Shown here: positions 1 to 10,423 of the stretch, piece by piece | Position numbering within the stretch: the first letter of the stretch is position 1 | Layout of the letters: the number at the start of each line of letters is the position of its first letter | Origin: Diploptera punctata | Lineage: Eukaryota; Arthropoda; Insecta; Blattodea; Blaberidae | Reading direction: 5' to 3' | NCBI GenBank assembly: GCA_030220185.1 | Contig: JASPKZ010003844.1 | Coordinates: forward strand, 3,600,001-3,664,000 | DNA: 64,000 nt | Notes under the pieces: model-generated | What the model was told of the DNA's origin: nothing | What the model saw: only the letters and a program-made list of their open reading frames with translations | Database searches by the model: none | Translations under genes and position numbers: made by a program

Positions 1-612
1 ATGATCAATCCATTTCTGTCTGTAATTCGTGACCTTATCCAATAAAGTCTGTTACTTTCAATTTCTTCTCTATATCCTCATTTCTGTTTTCTATCAAGTC
101 TTGTACATCCTTTAACTTGTCTTAAGAAACCTCACCTCCGCCGTCTGTATTCTATCCTTCTGTTTTTTCATTGGTGCCCAAGTTTCACATCCATACAATA
201 TTGTGGGAACCTCCATAACATTATACATTTTTATCTTTGTTTCTTTTCTATTTTATTTTGAATGTTCTCTGTATTGTTCCACACACCGTCTGAAATTTAT
301 TTATTTTGGAGTCAATATCTCTTTCCACATTGTAGCCAACACACAGCCCAAATATTTGACACTAGACACCTTTCTATACTTTGATTTTTAAAATAATCTT
401 GGATCTCACTGGATCTCTTCCTCTAAAAGCCATGGTCTTCGTTTTCCTTACAGAAATCTTTACATCATATAATTTACATATTTAATTTAATGCATGCATA
501 GATTTCTGTAAGTCCCTCTTCATTTTCCTGTATTATGATTAGATCGTCAGCAAATAGAAGATTATTTATGCACACTTTACTATCTATTCTTATTCCTGGA
601 TTCACTAAAACT
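1..612 (-). pseudogene. LINE reverse transcriptase relic, palm to C-terminal tail
   Basis: Read on the minus strand, this stretch encodes in order the RT catalytic motif LLFADDLIII (about 535-575), a connecting region, and the post-RT motif VPTILYGCETWAP (about 165-215), followed by the degenerate C-terminus. The order FADD then ILYGCETW is the normal order in the 3' half of non-LTR retrotransposon ORF2. Several frameshifts and stops break the frame. The 5' half is absent and the tail runs off the window start, so the true 3' end is not visible. It is a fossil of an RTE/CR1-grade LINE; the clade cannot be fixed by eye. Confidence 0.85.
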
Positions 613-1017
613 TTCGCTCAGTTACAAAAGAAATAACCCATCCTGTTGTCAGTTTTCGTCTTTCCCCTTACCCCTACTAACATTTGGTGAAGAAACATCG
701 ACAGCACTGTACTGGTGCGAAATGAGAGAGGTGAGTACAGCTGTCTCTTTCTAAAAATTTCTTGCCAAGTTAGGCAGATAAACTGTAGTTATCAAAAGTC
801 CAACGATCCATTATGGAATAACATTAGGCCTACAAACCAAACTATCATTTCTACAACAAATTATTTTATAATCAATTTACCTATCTATCTATCTTTAACC
901 AATTCGCCTCGAAATGCCTCTATATCATTGTCGTCAATTCAGAACATGAAAGAAGTTCAATAGTTCTAAATATATTTCTATAATATTTTGTACATCCCTT
1001 CAGAATTAATATATTTG
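613..1017. other. Unassigned AT-rich sequence
   Basis: No coding relic, inverted repeat or internal Pol III promoter is visible. The 82-codon frame at 715-963 has no recognisable motif and is taken as chance. Confidence 0.5.
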
Positions 1018-1215
1018 GTCCGGTAGACCAATGGTTATCATGCTCGTCTCTGGTTTCGAGGTCCACAGGTTCAAATTCTCCCGGAAACGATGGATTTTAA
1101 AATAGTGTAAAAATGACGAGTATGGTGTCCTTAGGAAGAGAAATAAAGCTGCGTATCCCCGCGCTCAGATTTATGGGACATAAAGAAACTCAAGTCTAAA
1201 ATAAGAGATCTGTGA
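1018..1215 (+). repeat. tRNA-derived SINE (family M), diverged
   Basis: The first 70 bases resemble a tRNA: an A-box-like TAGACCAATGG and a B-box-like GGTTCAAATTC at tRNA spacing, then an unrelated body. A head of the same style lies at 56388. No clear target-site duplication is visible. Confidence 0.6.
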
Positions 1216-1530
1216 GAAAGATTAGTTGGCCTTTTCTCTCCCAGATTTGAAATGCAATACTATAGGATATAAAATGGCCTCAGCTGTTAAAAAAGCGTGT
1301 TTAAATAAACATACTAACTTTACTTGACAGTTATTACTACTAAACTGGCGGCTTGGTCTTTACCCTTTTTGTTAAAGTAGAGCCTGTTGTGTTTTGAAAA
1401 TAGACGAAACTCAAAACTCATACTTTTCCAATTTCAATAAAGATTTTTTTTTTCAAAATTTAAATCTGAAGCAAATGGATTATTATGATTTTAACTGATA
1501 TTCAGACCTATAGTAATTTAATCATAAAAA
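1216..1530. other. Unassigned AT-rich sequence
   Basis: Nothing recognisable beyond a poly-T run near 1445. Confidence 0.5.
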
Positions 1531-1806
1531 AACTCCAAGCCCGACAGACCTAGAAGGTCCTTGGCCTACCGGCCGGCTGCTGGCCTCAAATCCACATGTG
1601 TTAATCATAGAGGCAGACGATCATAAGCCAGTGTAGGGGTGACATGTGGTCAGCATGTCGGGTCCCCCAGCTGTTATAGCTGATCTTCTCAACCTGGAGT
1701 CGCTACTTATTGTAGCTACCCAAATTCCTCACAATTGTGGGTGGACACCAGTCCCATACTGGCCGAAATGCCATGAAAACATTTCTTCCCCCATAGGGAC
1801 TCCACT
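1531..1806 (-). repeat. SINE A, reverse copy without tRNA head
   Basis: It matches the SINE A body seen at 25566, 46046, 55483 and 57957. Shared blocks include CCTAGAAGG, GGCCTACC, GTGACATGTGGTCAGCATG and CAACCTGGAGTCGCTAC. The reference full copy is at 46046-46385 on the plus strand. This copy runs in the opposite direction and is 5' truncated. Confidence 0.8.
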
Positions 1807-2065
1807 TACTAAATTATTTCCTTTTGTGCTTTTTATTCTGGATTAAAAAAAACTAGTTTATTATTTACTTGCATATACTCTCTCCATGACGTATATATAG
1901 CTCTTAACAGGTAATAAAACTCTGTTGTGAGATTCATAAGTCACAGAAGCTACTTAAAAATGACGGTATGACAATACACAATCTAAAGTACTCGTATAAA
2001 TAATCATGACAGTATTTTAATTTTTAAGTTAACTGAAAATAAGTTTTAATTCGCTCTAATCTATG

Positions 2066-2460
2066 GGGCCATGTAGTTCAGACAGCAAGTAATTTTATTA
2101 TGGGTTGGATGGATCGGGTTCGATCCCGAACAGCGAAGGAGTGGATATTTCTTCAGTGTTCGTTACTGCTTGACCCTAGATCCTCTGGTCTCCTTTAAAC
2201 GAGTACTGGGAATTTTGTTGGAGGTTAAGTCAGTCGGTGTGTACGACTAGCCATCTTGAGGTTTCCACTGCCGTTGGCTAATTTTCTTCTGAATTTGATC
2301 AGATTCTTTACAGCGCAATCAAGGTACGCCTCTAAATTTGCCAGTATTGCCAACCTTAATGTTCAAAATTCCGCGCTGAAGTCGAGTGGTATAAGGTATC
2401 ATGTCTGGGCCAGAACCACGAAACGTTCACTTGTTCGATCTCCAACGGCGGAAGAAATGT
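2066..2460 (+). repeat. Probable tRNA-headed SINE
   Basis: A tRNA-like head spans about 2066-2135, with a strong B-box GGTTCGATCCC and a weaker A-box TAGTTCAGACAG. A body without coding potential follows. There is no second copy in the window, so family status rests on the Pol III boxes only. Confidence 0.5.
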
Positions 2461-2474
2461 TCTATTAAATTTCG

Positions 2475-2706
2475 ACCTGTTTGGGACCGGTGTCCACCCA
2501 GCACCGCGAAGAATCTGGTTCAGTAGCGGGTCCAGTTGTAAAAACTAGCTGTCGAAAAAGAACTGGAAGACTTGGCATGCTGGGCACATGTCACATCTGT
2601 ATTGCCTGGATAATCGTCTATTTCTATAAATGAGACTTGAGAATATGAGGTCAGCAGCCAGCTGGTAGACCAAGAGCTTTCTAGATCAGCCGCGCTTTGG
2701 AGTTTA
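2475..2706 (+). repeat. SINE A, old diverged copy
   Basis: It keeps the SINE A block order: GACCGGTGTCCACCCAGCACC, a GCACATGTCACATCTGTA block, GGATAATCGTCTAT and GGTCAGCAGCCAGCTGGTAG, then a damaged terminal block. It runs in the same direction as the full copy at 46046 but is far more diverged. Confidence 0.7.
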
Positions 2707-2805
2707 GTTTACTTTAACGTTCCAAATAGCTAAACGTCGGAAATAACCAATATTTTATATATAGAAAAATACTGTCTAATAATTATCATCTGGTTAATCT
2801 GAAAT

Positions 2806-3097
2806 GGGGGCACGCCATAGCGTAGTGGTCAGGCACTACACTACAAATCGGAAGGTCGAGGGTTCGAGTCCCGTTGGGGTCAGGATTTTTAAACTGACCC
2901 AAACCTTCTGGCGGCACTATGGCCTCTAACATAAATGAGTACCAGATGCTTGTTCTGGGGGTAAAGGCGGCCGTCACGCAGGGCTGACAACCCGACTGAC
3001 ATCAAGTGCCGATTGTCCAGAAAAGTGGGAGCCTTAACCTCCATACTATTCGAAGGGCCTCCTGAGGCCTGTAGTGGGATCACTTTACTTTACTTTA
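2806..3097 (+). mobile_element. SINE B, complete, with target-site duplication
   Basis: The tRNA-like head (about 2806-2880) has an A-box-like TAGCGTAGTGGT and a B-box GGGTTCGAGTCCC. The body contains the blocks CTGGCGGCACTATGG and GGGCTGACAACCC. The 3' end is (CACTTTACTTTA). It is bounded by the 8-bp direct repeat TCTGAAAT at 2798-2805 and 3098-3105, as expected for LINE-driven retroposition. Related copies lie at 9892, 12555, 27865, 51193, 51503 and 62615. Confidence 0.85.
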
Positions 3098-3132
3098 TCT
3101 GAAATATTGCTTCTTAAGTTCTCCTTTGGTTT

Positions 3133-3885
3133 CTTACTTTAAGAGAAGAAACGAACTAAGATGATTTGAGAATAAAGTGCTTAAATTTTTTTTTGACCAA
3201 AGAGAGATTAACAGACAGACGAATGGAGAAAATGTCATAACAGTGAATTTCATGATCTTTATGGGAAATCTGTCCACCGCTGTGGTCTCGAGGTAGCGTG
3301 CTGCCTTGTCACGCAGCGGGCCCGGGTTCGATCCCCGGTCGGGGCAGTTTCTCTGGGTGAGGTTTTTATCGGGGTTTTTCCTCACCTGTAAGACAATTGT
3401 CAGGAAAACTTTAAGGCCCAAACGGTCCCCGAAATCATATGGCCATCGTCATCATCATTCTTATCATTATCACCATTATCATTATCATCATCATCCATCA
3501 CCGGTATGGAAAGCAACGGGAAGCTACCACACCTACAATTCCCTAGTAAAGTTGCAAGCATAACATGAAAATGCTATGATTGCAGTGAAGGACCTGCTTT
3601 CGGGCAGAATTGCTATGGATGGATGGATGGGAAATCCGACTTAATAAAAAGGTTAAGTCTTGAATATTGCGTTTGGGCACAATATGTGGCATGAATGGAG
3701 AATGTACAAGAAATTGTCTTATAGGAAATCCAGAAGGAAAGCGTGGGAGAATAGTATTAACCATGTTTGAGGGAGGTAAATTATACTGGGAATGATTGGA
3801 AAACAATAGTTCAAGATAGGAATATATGCAGAGCTTAAGTTCGCGTGCCTATGAACGTCAGGGTTCGATAGTGCTAATGAGAGAA
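3133..3885 (+). pseudogene. LINE-R C-terminal relic, split by SINE C
   Basis: Bases 3133-3270 match the LINE-R segment running from the TLTLREE region to LHGLYRKP. Bases 3637-3885 continue with the VRSRRLR...GHVARM, VGRPR and DDWKT segments and end at the usual GTTCGATAGTGC. Both parts are very degenerate. The break between them is exactly the SINE C insertion with its 10-bp duplication. LINE-R is the dominant LINE tail here, with about 16 fragments; compare 14935-15480 for the best copy. Confidence 0.8.
3271..3626 (+). mobile_element. SINE C, complete, inserted into LINE-R
   Basis: The tRNA-like head (about 3275-3350) has a B-box GGGTTCGATCCCC. The body contains ATCGGGGTTTTTCCTCACC and GTCAGGAAAACTTTAAGG, a CAT-rich stretch, then GAAGCTACCACACCTACAA, and ends with (GGAT)n. 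The 10-bp duplication ATGGGAAATC flanks it at 3261-3270 and 3627-3636. Partial relatives lie at 18087, 27590 and 45098. Confidence 0.88.
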
Positions 3886-4256
3886 TTATTTAGAGAGTTA
3901 AGACCTCTGGGAAATATTTAAAAGATTCAGTTCAATTAGATAGAGTTCTGAACAACTGGACTGCACGAGCGGACATGAGAAGCCTGTTGAATCTAATAAC
4001 CTTAAAGTGACGTCAAGCTGCAAACTTCATCAGGATTCCAGCGCCTGCCCTGACCTTAACCTTGCAGCAATAGAAATTACATTACACTTCAGTGCCATAT
4101 TGTACTCCTCAACAAACAACTCTAACAACAATATCTATAGGATGTTTAAAATTATAAAATTTATAGAAATATCCTTGACATAGAGGAATTATTTAATAGC
4201 AAACTAACTTATACACCTCACTGATAGTATTATTTTAACAATTAATAAATTTAATT
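3886..4256. other. Unassigned sequence
   Basis: No motif, repeat match or structure recognised. Confidence 0.5.
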
Positions 4257-4967
4257 ATCATAAGTAATGCCACGAGTGATTTCCAATTTATCTAGAGAAT
4301 TTGGAAATCAAGAGTGGCATTTGTTAGGACTATTTAACGAATAAAATTAAGCTGTTTACTCACAAATCATTATTTAACTACAGTTATTTAAAATATTTAT
4401 ATATTTAATGTAAACGGCGATGTTTGAAAACAAATGAGAAGCGATAGGTACGCTTCATCTGCTTCTTTTGTTTATCACTGCAACCAGATCATACTATTTA
4501 TTGCCAAAGGAACGCAATATAGTAAGAATGCTCTCTAGTGGAGAAAAAATGAAACACATCAAACTGTATATTAATTCATTCTGATGTCGTATGATGTAAA
4601 TATGACAATTATATTTTTCTGGATTGTTACCTGGGAAAAAATACATTTAAGAAAGTGCAAACAGTGGTTTCTTTTTTTGGTGGTATAATCAATTGCTACA
4701 AATGTTTTTATATTAACTCCCGCATGCGGCATGTGTTGACATTCATGCACTATATATACAATCTGGTAGCCGTATTCCTTACAGGCTCAGTCACTGAAAA
4801 ATAATGGTCAGACCTGTTCAGAATATTAAAAAGGAGGAGCTTTCTTTAATATCGTAATTATAACACTATAAATATTTCGTGAAACACGACTCTGATTGGT
4901 TGTAAAACAGAAATCATTGAAACGTGATTGACCATTGAGTCCCATTTGGGGCATGAGTTAAATAGTC
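4257..4967 (+). mobile_element. Element D, copy 1 (long form)
   Basis: This is a non-coding repeat beginning ATCATAAGTAATGCCACGAG and ending GGCATGAGTTAAATAGTC. It shares both halves with the copies at 7842 and 20740 but carries about 305 extra bases (4526-4832) between the shared GGAACGCAATAT and GGAGGAGCTTTCTTTAATAT blocks. The two short copies have the same junction, so they appear to descend from one internally deleted form. The 5' hairpin is reduced to its outer stem: ATGCCAC...TTTCCAA against TTGGAAATC...GTGGCAT. Confidence 0.8.
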
Positions 4968-5244
4968 TGTGAAAATAATATTAAGATTAACGAATATTTT
5001 ATTTTTGTTTTAAATATTGTACAAACGTAAAATTAATTTTCTATATCTCATTATTTTTCTTTGTTTTTTTATAAACGTTAGACAGGGACAATTTAATATG
5101 TCTTGCTTGTATACACTTTATTATTAGTTTTAGTCTTAATTTTAACTAACATTAACTGGTTGCATTATAGATCGTAATATAATAGATATTATCTTTTTAA
5201 TCAAATTTTTATTTAGTATTTAATATTAGAGTTGAGATTGTTAT

Positions 5245-5337
5245 ATTCTGATGTAATATATGTTTAGTCGAAGAGAAGGCCACATGGCCTTAACTCCACC
5301 AGCCTAAATAAATCTAATCTAATCTAATGTTGTAAAT
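5245..5337 (+). repeat. LINE-like 3' terminus with hairpin and pentamer tail
   Basis: The perfect stem AAGGCC-ACAT-GGCCTT is followed by AACTCCACCAGCCTAAATAA and a short (ATCTA)n tail. A 3' hairpin plus a simple-repeat tail is typical of several insect non-LTR families. No coding part is attached, so the identification is tentative. Confidence 0.5.
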
Positions 5338-5404
5338 AAACAGATAAAGGAATGGAAAATAAGACATTGAAAGGGAAACAAAGGAAAGACAAGAAACTCG
5401 AAGG

Positions 5405-5700
5405 AAGAAGAAAGATGGTCAAAAAACTAAGATGGTTTGCCAAGACATTAAACCTCTGCGATGGGCATGTAGCACTAATGTGGAATAAAATAGAAACGTG
5501 GAGACTTATTGTAGGAAAACCAGACGGAAAGCACCTAGTAGGTAAATCAAGAATGGGGTGGGAGAACAACATTAATCATGATTTGAGGGAGATGAATTAT
5601 ACAGGGGACGACTGGATTATTAACTCAGGATACGGATGCGCGGAGAGCTTATCTTCGCGAGACCATGAACCTCCAGGTTCGGTAGTGCCAGTGAGTTAGT
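5405..5700 (+). pseudogene. LINE-R C-terminal fragment
   Basis: The frame from 5352 to 5699 stays open into the LINE-R tail. ENNINHDLRE and YTGDD are still clear, while the preceding VGRPRM motif has decayed to VGKSRM. A frameshift inside DDWKTLAQ leads to an unrelated ending, and the normal AMNLRVR terminus is present only in another frame. The 5' end is truncated. Confidence 0.8.
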
Positions 5701-5889
5701 TGTAATATTCCCTGTAGTTAGCTTAGGTTATATTTTATAATAACTGTAACCTTAATAACATATCAATGACAAAATAGCTAAATAATAAAATAGGCCTCTA
5801 TAATTTGTTGGTATTATTTTTATCTCTAAAAATACAGGCCACACTTAAAAAAATAGTATTAATAGTTGAACAAGAAATTATTTATTATA

Positions 5890-6516
5890 CAGTAAAACCT
5901 GTCTATGAAGGAACATGACGGTTCCTTAAATATATTTCCGTCTTGGCAGTTTTCCTTCTTATAAAGGGTTCCCAAATTACAAGCTTGAATATTCTCACGC
6001 AGTGTAAGGGTTTTAATGCACGCTTAAAAGACATAACGTATTGAATTAAAATACAAAGTAGTGTATGTAACACAACACAGTTTGCACGGCAATACAAAAC
6101 AACTTTATTACACAAAAAACGAAGGAACTCGACTACAGGAGTTTCCCAACTCCCTCGTAGGTTACGTAAGCAGGAAAGGAAAAGCGAGGGATTCCCCGCT
6201 GTCACACATAAGCAAGGGTATCCCCACAATACAATGGCAACACAAGAAGATAAAACGATATAATGCAGTAGCGTCGTATGCAGAATTTTCACGTGAGGTC
6301 ATTAATACTGTAATTAGAACACTTAAGAATAATTTTCCGTCTTATTGAGGTAAAAATTAACTATTGGTACTTTAAAAACAATTCCGTTTCCGCATTATGA
6401 AGGTTTCCAACTTATACAGGATGATTATACATATAAAATCGTACCGTTCTGGAGATTTTTTTCCGTCTATACAGGTTTCCGTCTTATAAAGGTTCCAGCT
6501 AAGACAGGTTTCAGTG
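5890..6516. mobile_element. pogo/Tigger-type non-autonomous TIR element
   Basis: The left end reads CAGTAAAACCTGTCTATGAA and the right end, read inward, CACTGAAACCTGTCTTAGCT. Both ends sit next to TA (5888-5889 and 6517-6518), the expected target duplication of the Tc1/mariner/pogo superfamily. Subterminal CCGTCTTATNNAGG-type motifs recur inside both ends. The overlapping frames (5903-6292 minus, 6061-6348 plus) show no transposase motif, so it behaves as a MITE. Confidence 0.8.
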
Positions 6517-6893
6517 TATATGTTTGTGTTTATGGCAAAATATGAATAATATAAGAAATAGGTATTTTTATAAAAAAAATCAGGATTATCTGGATTAACA
6601 GGCTGCCTCCTGGGATAGCCTCTGAGTTGACTTTACTTTTATATGAATGTACGTAATATGTAGGTATGTATGTAATGCATTTGTATGTATGTATGTGTAC
6701 ATACTACATACGTCCCTCGGAGAGGCACAGGTGCTTTCCTAGAGGGAGTTCTTGACCGAGATGTTTTCGTTACGCTTATTTCCATACAAATGTAGTGACT
6801 GATAAGTGATAAGCACATAGTCTCAATGAGACATATAGTAGGCAAATAAGGTATTAATTGGAATGAAACCCTACTTTCAGAAGAAGTTTAATG
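6517..6893. other. Unassigned, with a short GTAT-rich run
   Basis: A degenerate (GTAT)n run near 6655-6700 is the only structure seen. Confidence 0.5.
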
Positions 6894-6905
6894 TGAAGTA
6901 GGTTT

Positions 6906-7139
6906 ATGATGATCTTGTAGAAGATTTCTGGGCAGTTGGCCGTGGTCTTGAGGCTTGTAGTTCCCCGACGTTTCGCCAGAGACTGCGTCCGGCATCCTCA
7001 AGACAACCCTTCAGGATGCCGAACGCAGTCTCTGGCGAAACGTCGGGGAACTACAAGCCTCAAGACCACGGCCAACAACCCGGAAATCTTCTACAAGATC
7101 ATCATAGTAACTCCGGCCGTGAAAGCCTAAGTCAATATA
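6906..7139. mobile_element. Penelope-like foldback with flanking 12-bp duplication
   Basis: Two 93-bp arms (6906-6998 and 7013-7105) form an imperfect palindrome around a 14-bp spacer. The direct repeat TGAAGTAGGTTT lies at 6894-6905 and 7140-7151. Each arm contains GGATGCCG, then CTGGCGAAACGTCGG, then CTACAAGCCTCAAGACC. From memory, sequences of this form (AAGATGCC...GGCGAAACGTCAGG) mark the terminal repeats of Penelope-like retroelements. The GGCGAAAC segment recalls the hammerhead ribozyme core found in those repeats. Confidence 0.6.
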
Positions 7140-7289
7140 TGAAGTAGGTTTGCTGTAAAGAGTCATTCGCTTAAAATATTTTGAGAGTCGGAAAATGGGC
7201 AAAATTATATAATTCTTTTCATTCTTTTCCAAAAGAGAGCTTATTAGTCAGTTGTGCGTGCATGTTAATTAGGGAGTGAATGTAAGCTA

Positions 7290-7293
7290 TATG

Positions 7294-7377
<84 letters not shown>
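7290..7377. repeat. (TA)n microsatellite
   Basis: An almost uninterrupted TA dinucleotide run with one TG interruption. The short open frame across it is an artefact. Confidence 0.95.
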
Positions 7378-7379
<2 letters not shown>

Positions 7380-7841
7380 ATACTAGAGAAATTGTTTCTC
7401 CCGGAAGCTCCATTAGTATGACAAAATTTTAGCAAATATCAGCTGAGAAAACAAAACAATTGACAGCCTTACTCATGCAATAAAATAATATTTCTAAACG
7501 GACACCGGAAATTCCTTACAGTACAATCACAGTTGGTATTATTATACTTCAGATACTGATTACACTTGTGAAAGTGAAAGTCTGCACTTTTTAAGTCGTA
7601 CAATGCTAATAAAATTAAGGGATAATGCAAGTTAAAACCCATCTATCAATAGTTTTGTCAAACAGCTGGACTATGTAAATAAGAGTTACATTTAAACGCG
7701 CAAATTTAAATTCATTGGCTTTAGAAACTCTGATTTTTCTCATAGTGATAAATATGAATCAGCGTTTAGAGGATTGTTTAACTATATATCACTTGCCATT
7801 TTCAATCTGGGTCTGCTGATCTTCCTTCTATCGCCAGGTTT
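7378..7841. other. Unassigned AT-rich sequence
   Basis: No coding or repeat signal recognised. Confidence 0.5.
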
Positions 7842-8263
7842 ATCATAAGTAATGCCACGAGTGATTTCCAAATTATCGATAAATTCACGACTATCTAGAG
7901 AATTTGGAAATCAAGAGTGGCATTTGTTAGGACTATTTAACGAATAAAATTAAGCTGTTTACTCACAAATCATTATTTAACTATAGTTATTTTAAAATAT
8001 TTATATATTTAATGTAAACGGCGATGTTTATAAATGAGAAACGATACGTACGCTTCTACTGCTTCTTTTGTTTATCACTGCAACCAGATCATACTATTTA
8101 TTGCCAAAGGAACGCAATATTGTAAGGAGGAGCTTTCTTTAATATGGTAATTATAACACTGATAAATATTTGGTGAAACACGACTCTGATTGGTTGAAAA
8201 ACAGAAATCATTGAAACGTGATTGGTCATTGACTCCCATTTGGGGCATGAGTTAAATAGTCAT
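7842..8263 (+). mobile_element. Element D, copy 2 (short form)
   Basis: It has the same ends as copy 1 but lacks the ~305-bp internal block. Its 5' stem keeps one additional piece, ATCGATAAATTCACGA, which is the descending half of the larger hairpin preserved in copy 3. The right end keeps CCCATTTGGGGCATGAG. Confidence 0.85.
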
Positions 8264-8515
8264 CTAAAAGTTTACGGGGAATTCTTACATCCATTCGTAA
8301 AACATGGCCCAGCCATTCCAATCTTGTAAGTTTGATATAATTAATTATGTCATAATCTTTGTACAACAATTGTAATTCTGCATTTGTTCTGATTCGCTAT
8401 GTCCCCTGGTCACAATTTAATCATATAGGACCCCATTTATAAAATCTTATTTTTACTTTCCTGGAGATATTTGGCCTCCATTAATTTGTTTTAGGTTTTT
8501 TTCCTTAATATCCAG
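8264..8515 (-). pseudogene. LINE C-terminal tail fragment
   Basis: The minus strand reads IRTNAEL...LYKDYDIINYIK, then LEWLGHVLRMD and RIPRKL. This is the WLGHV-type segment that follows RT in RTE-like LINEs. It is short and abuts element D directly. Confidence 0.75.
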
Positions 8516-8526
8516 AATAATATTGT

Positions 8527-8565
8527 TAATAATAATAATAATAATAATTATTATTATTATTATTT
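8527..8565. repeat. (AAT)n/(ATT)n palindromic microsatellite
   Basis: A run of AAT units changes to ATT units and can fold on itself. Confidence 0.9.
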
Positions 8566-8767
8566 GTAATTATATTACCAAGATATTTAAAAGTATACTC
8601 CTCTTTATATGGTACATTATTTAAAACAATGGCATTTGAGATGTCATTAATATTACACATATTATATGTATATATTAAATATAATCAATTTCTCATCCAG
8701 CCAGTTCTGTTTCACCTTGTATTTGTTGAATTACTTCATTAAGGAAATTTAGGTGAACATTATGCTT

Positions 8768-9036
8768 GATGAAGAAGGTATCCAGATAATAAACTGTTCA
8801 GCCTGGTCTCCAGACTTCATTTCAGTCGAACATACTTGAGATTGGGATGATCTTGGAAGGAGGATTTCAGATCAAGAAAACTCTCCAATGACTTTAAAGC
8901 AGATAGAAGACAGTCTTCATGAAAAGTGAGGTGAAATTTCTCAGGAACGCCTAAACAATCTTATACTATCCATGCTCGATATATGTGAAGATTTTCCAGT
9001 CGTAGGAGGCTACCAGACTTCTTATTATGTGTTTAT
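8768..9036 (+). pseudogene. Tc1-like transposase, C-terminal relic
   Basis: Translated with frameshifts, it gives the end of a Tc1-type DD34E transposase: a PAxSPDF..VEH remnant of the SPDLNPIEH catalytic motif, then LGRRISDQENSP, TLKQIEDSLHEK, GEISQERLNNLI and SMLDICED. The family's usual form is WPAQSPDLNPIEHxW...LGRR...INNLIxSMPRRC. The Asn-Pro-Ile around the final Glu is changed and in-frame stops are present, so it is dead. No terminal repeats were found. Confidence 0.8.
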
Positions 9037-9365
9037 TTCTCTTTTATGATTTGTATTTTCTATTCCATCTAAGAATGGATTTGTTAAATGTTCTGAACAA
9101 TGCTTCATCTTGCTTAAATTGTCATATAAGTTGAAATATAACTTGTTTTTTTTCTTACTTTAAATAATAATCAGCTCAGACAACATTATTTAAAGTAATT
9201 ATTTCGTAGACAAACCGATATCTCTTATTTTTTTAGCAAGTGTACTAGTATAATCTCGTAAAGTAAGAATGCACAATGTAGCTTACTCTCCCAGTAGTAA
9301 GTAGGGCTACTAGAATTTACATAGTACAAAAGAACACATTAATCCGCGTACTAATCCTCACGATA
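9037..9365. other. Unassigned AT-rich sequence
   Basis: No feature recognised. Confidence 0.5.
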
Positions 9366-9700
9366 CCAAGTGCTCAATGCGACATATCATTGCATTCAGA
9401 TTTCATGTATTGCCCAATGGAATTGGAAGATATCGTCATCAATATTTTCCTTCTCGGATTATGTCTTTGCCTGTTCCGATCTTACATCTGTTCAGCCCAA
9501 CGCTTTCTTGGTTTTCCTATCGATCTTCGTCCTCCAGGATTATACATCAGTGCATTCTTTGGTATCCTATACTGTATCATTCTCTGCAGATGTTCTATCC
9601 AACTGTTCCTGTGTTCTTATATTTGTTGAAGAAGTGGTTGTACTTTTAGTTCTCTCTAATATTCTCATTTCTGATATGTTCTATGATATGATGTATGGAA
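9366..9700 (-). pseudogene. LINE C-terminal tail fragment (GRRSIGKPRKRW type)
   Basis: The minus strand encodes RMIQYRIPKNALMYNPGGRR followed by SIGKPRKRWAEQ. This is the arginine-rich, tryptophan-ending tail common after RT in RTE-like LINEs. The three long plus-strand frames over the same bases are antisense shadows. Confidence 0.75.
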
Positions 9701-9891
9701 GTGAGGCCTGGAAATGTGCTTCCTATGGGCTGTGTAAAGTTGTATAAGAGAAGGCTTTACAAGATATTCGGCTTAAAATTCCAATTAAATTTGATGACAA
9801 ACACTTTTTCATATCTGATTATAGGTGTCTTATCATCGTCCAAAGGACACGCAATATATCTCCTATAAAAATTGAAGTGATTCCCCTACAG

Positions 9892-10187
9892 ACATTAGGA
9901 GGTCCTCCGGATATTAGGAGGTTAAAGCTCCCTCCTTTCTAGACAATTGACACTAGATGTCAGCCGGATTGTCACCTCTATGTGACGGCAGCCTTTACCT
10001 CCAAAATAAACTTCTGATACTCATTTCCGCTACAGGCTAAGTCAACTATACCGGACCATGGCGCTGCCAGAAGGTTTAGACCAGTTTAAAAATCCTAACC
10101 TCATCGGGATTCGAACCCCCATCTTCCGACTTTTAGATTATTGCCTTAACGCTACAAATCTGCATATTAGCATGGTTAAGTGTAAAT
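9892..10187 (-). repeat. SINE B, reverse copy
   Basis: It matches 2806-3097 in reverse: the B-box complement GGGATTCGAACCC near 10110 and the blocks GTCAGCCGGATTGTCA and CTGATACTCATTTCCG. It is more diverged than the pair at 51.2 kb. The promoter end is at the right. Confidence 0.85.
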
Positions 10188-10358
10188 GTTAATAAATACA
10201 GAGATGATAGCCGGAGAAATCTGATAATAGCGGGGACGTTTACGAATGGATGTGACACATTTACTATTAAATGATATTCCATTGACTTTAATTTGATATT
10301 CCACATCTTTGTAAAGCTTTTACAAAATAATATCCAAAATTAAGAAGTAAAAAATGGA

Positions 10359-10362
<4 letters not shown>

Positions 10363-10423
<61 letters not shown>
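10363..10423. repeat. (TA)n(TG)n compound microsatellite
   Basis: A TA run passes directly into a TG run. Confidence 0.95.

Noticed and set aside
3275..3350. Possible functional tRNA genes at SINE heads (here and at 2806, 13340, 41116, 46046)
   Set aside because: Each tRNA-like head continues into a repeated non-tRNA body, lacks full stem pairing and several have target-site duplications; they are SINE promoters.
7219..7413. Frame of alternating Tyr-Ile across 7290-7377
   Set aside because: Translation of the (TA)n microsatellite.
9370..9747. Three overlapping plus-strand frames of 79-125 codons
   Set aside because: Antisense shadows of a minus-strand LINE tail (RRSIGKPRKRW).
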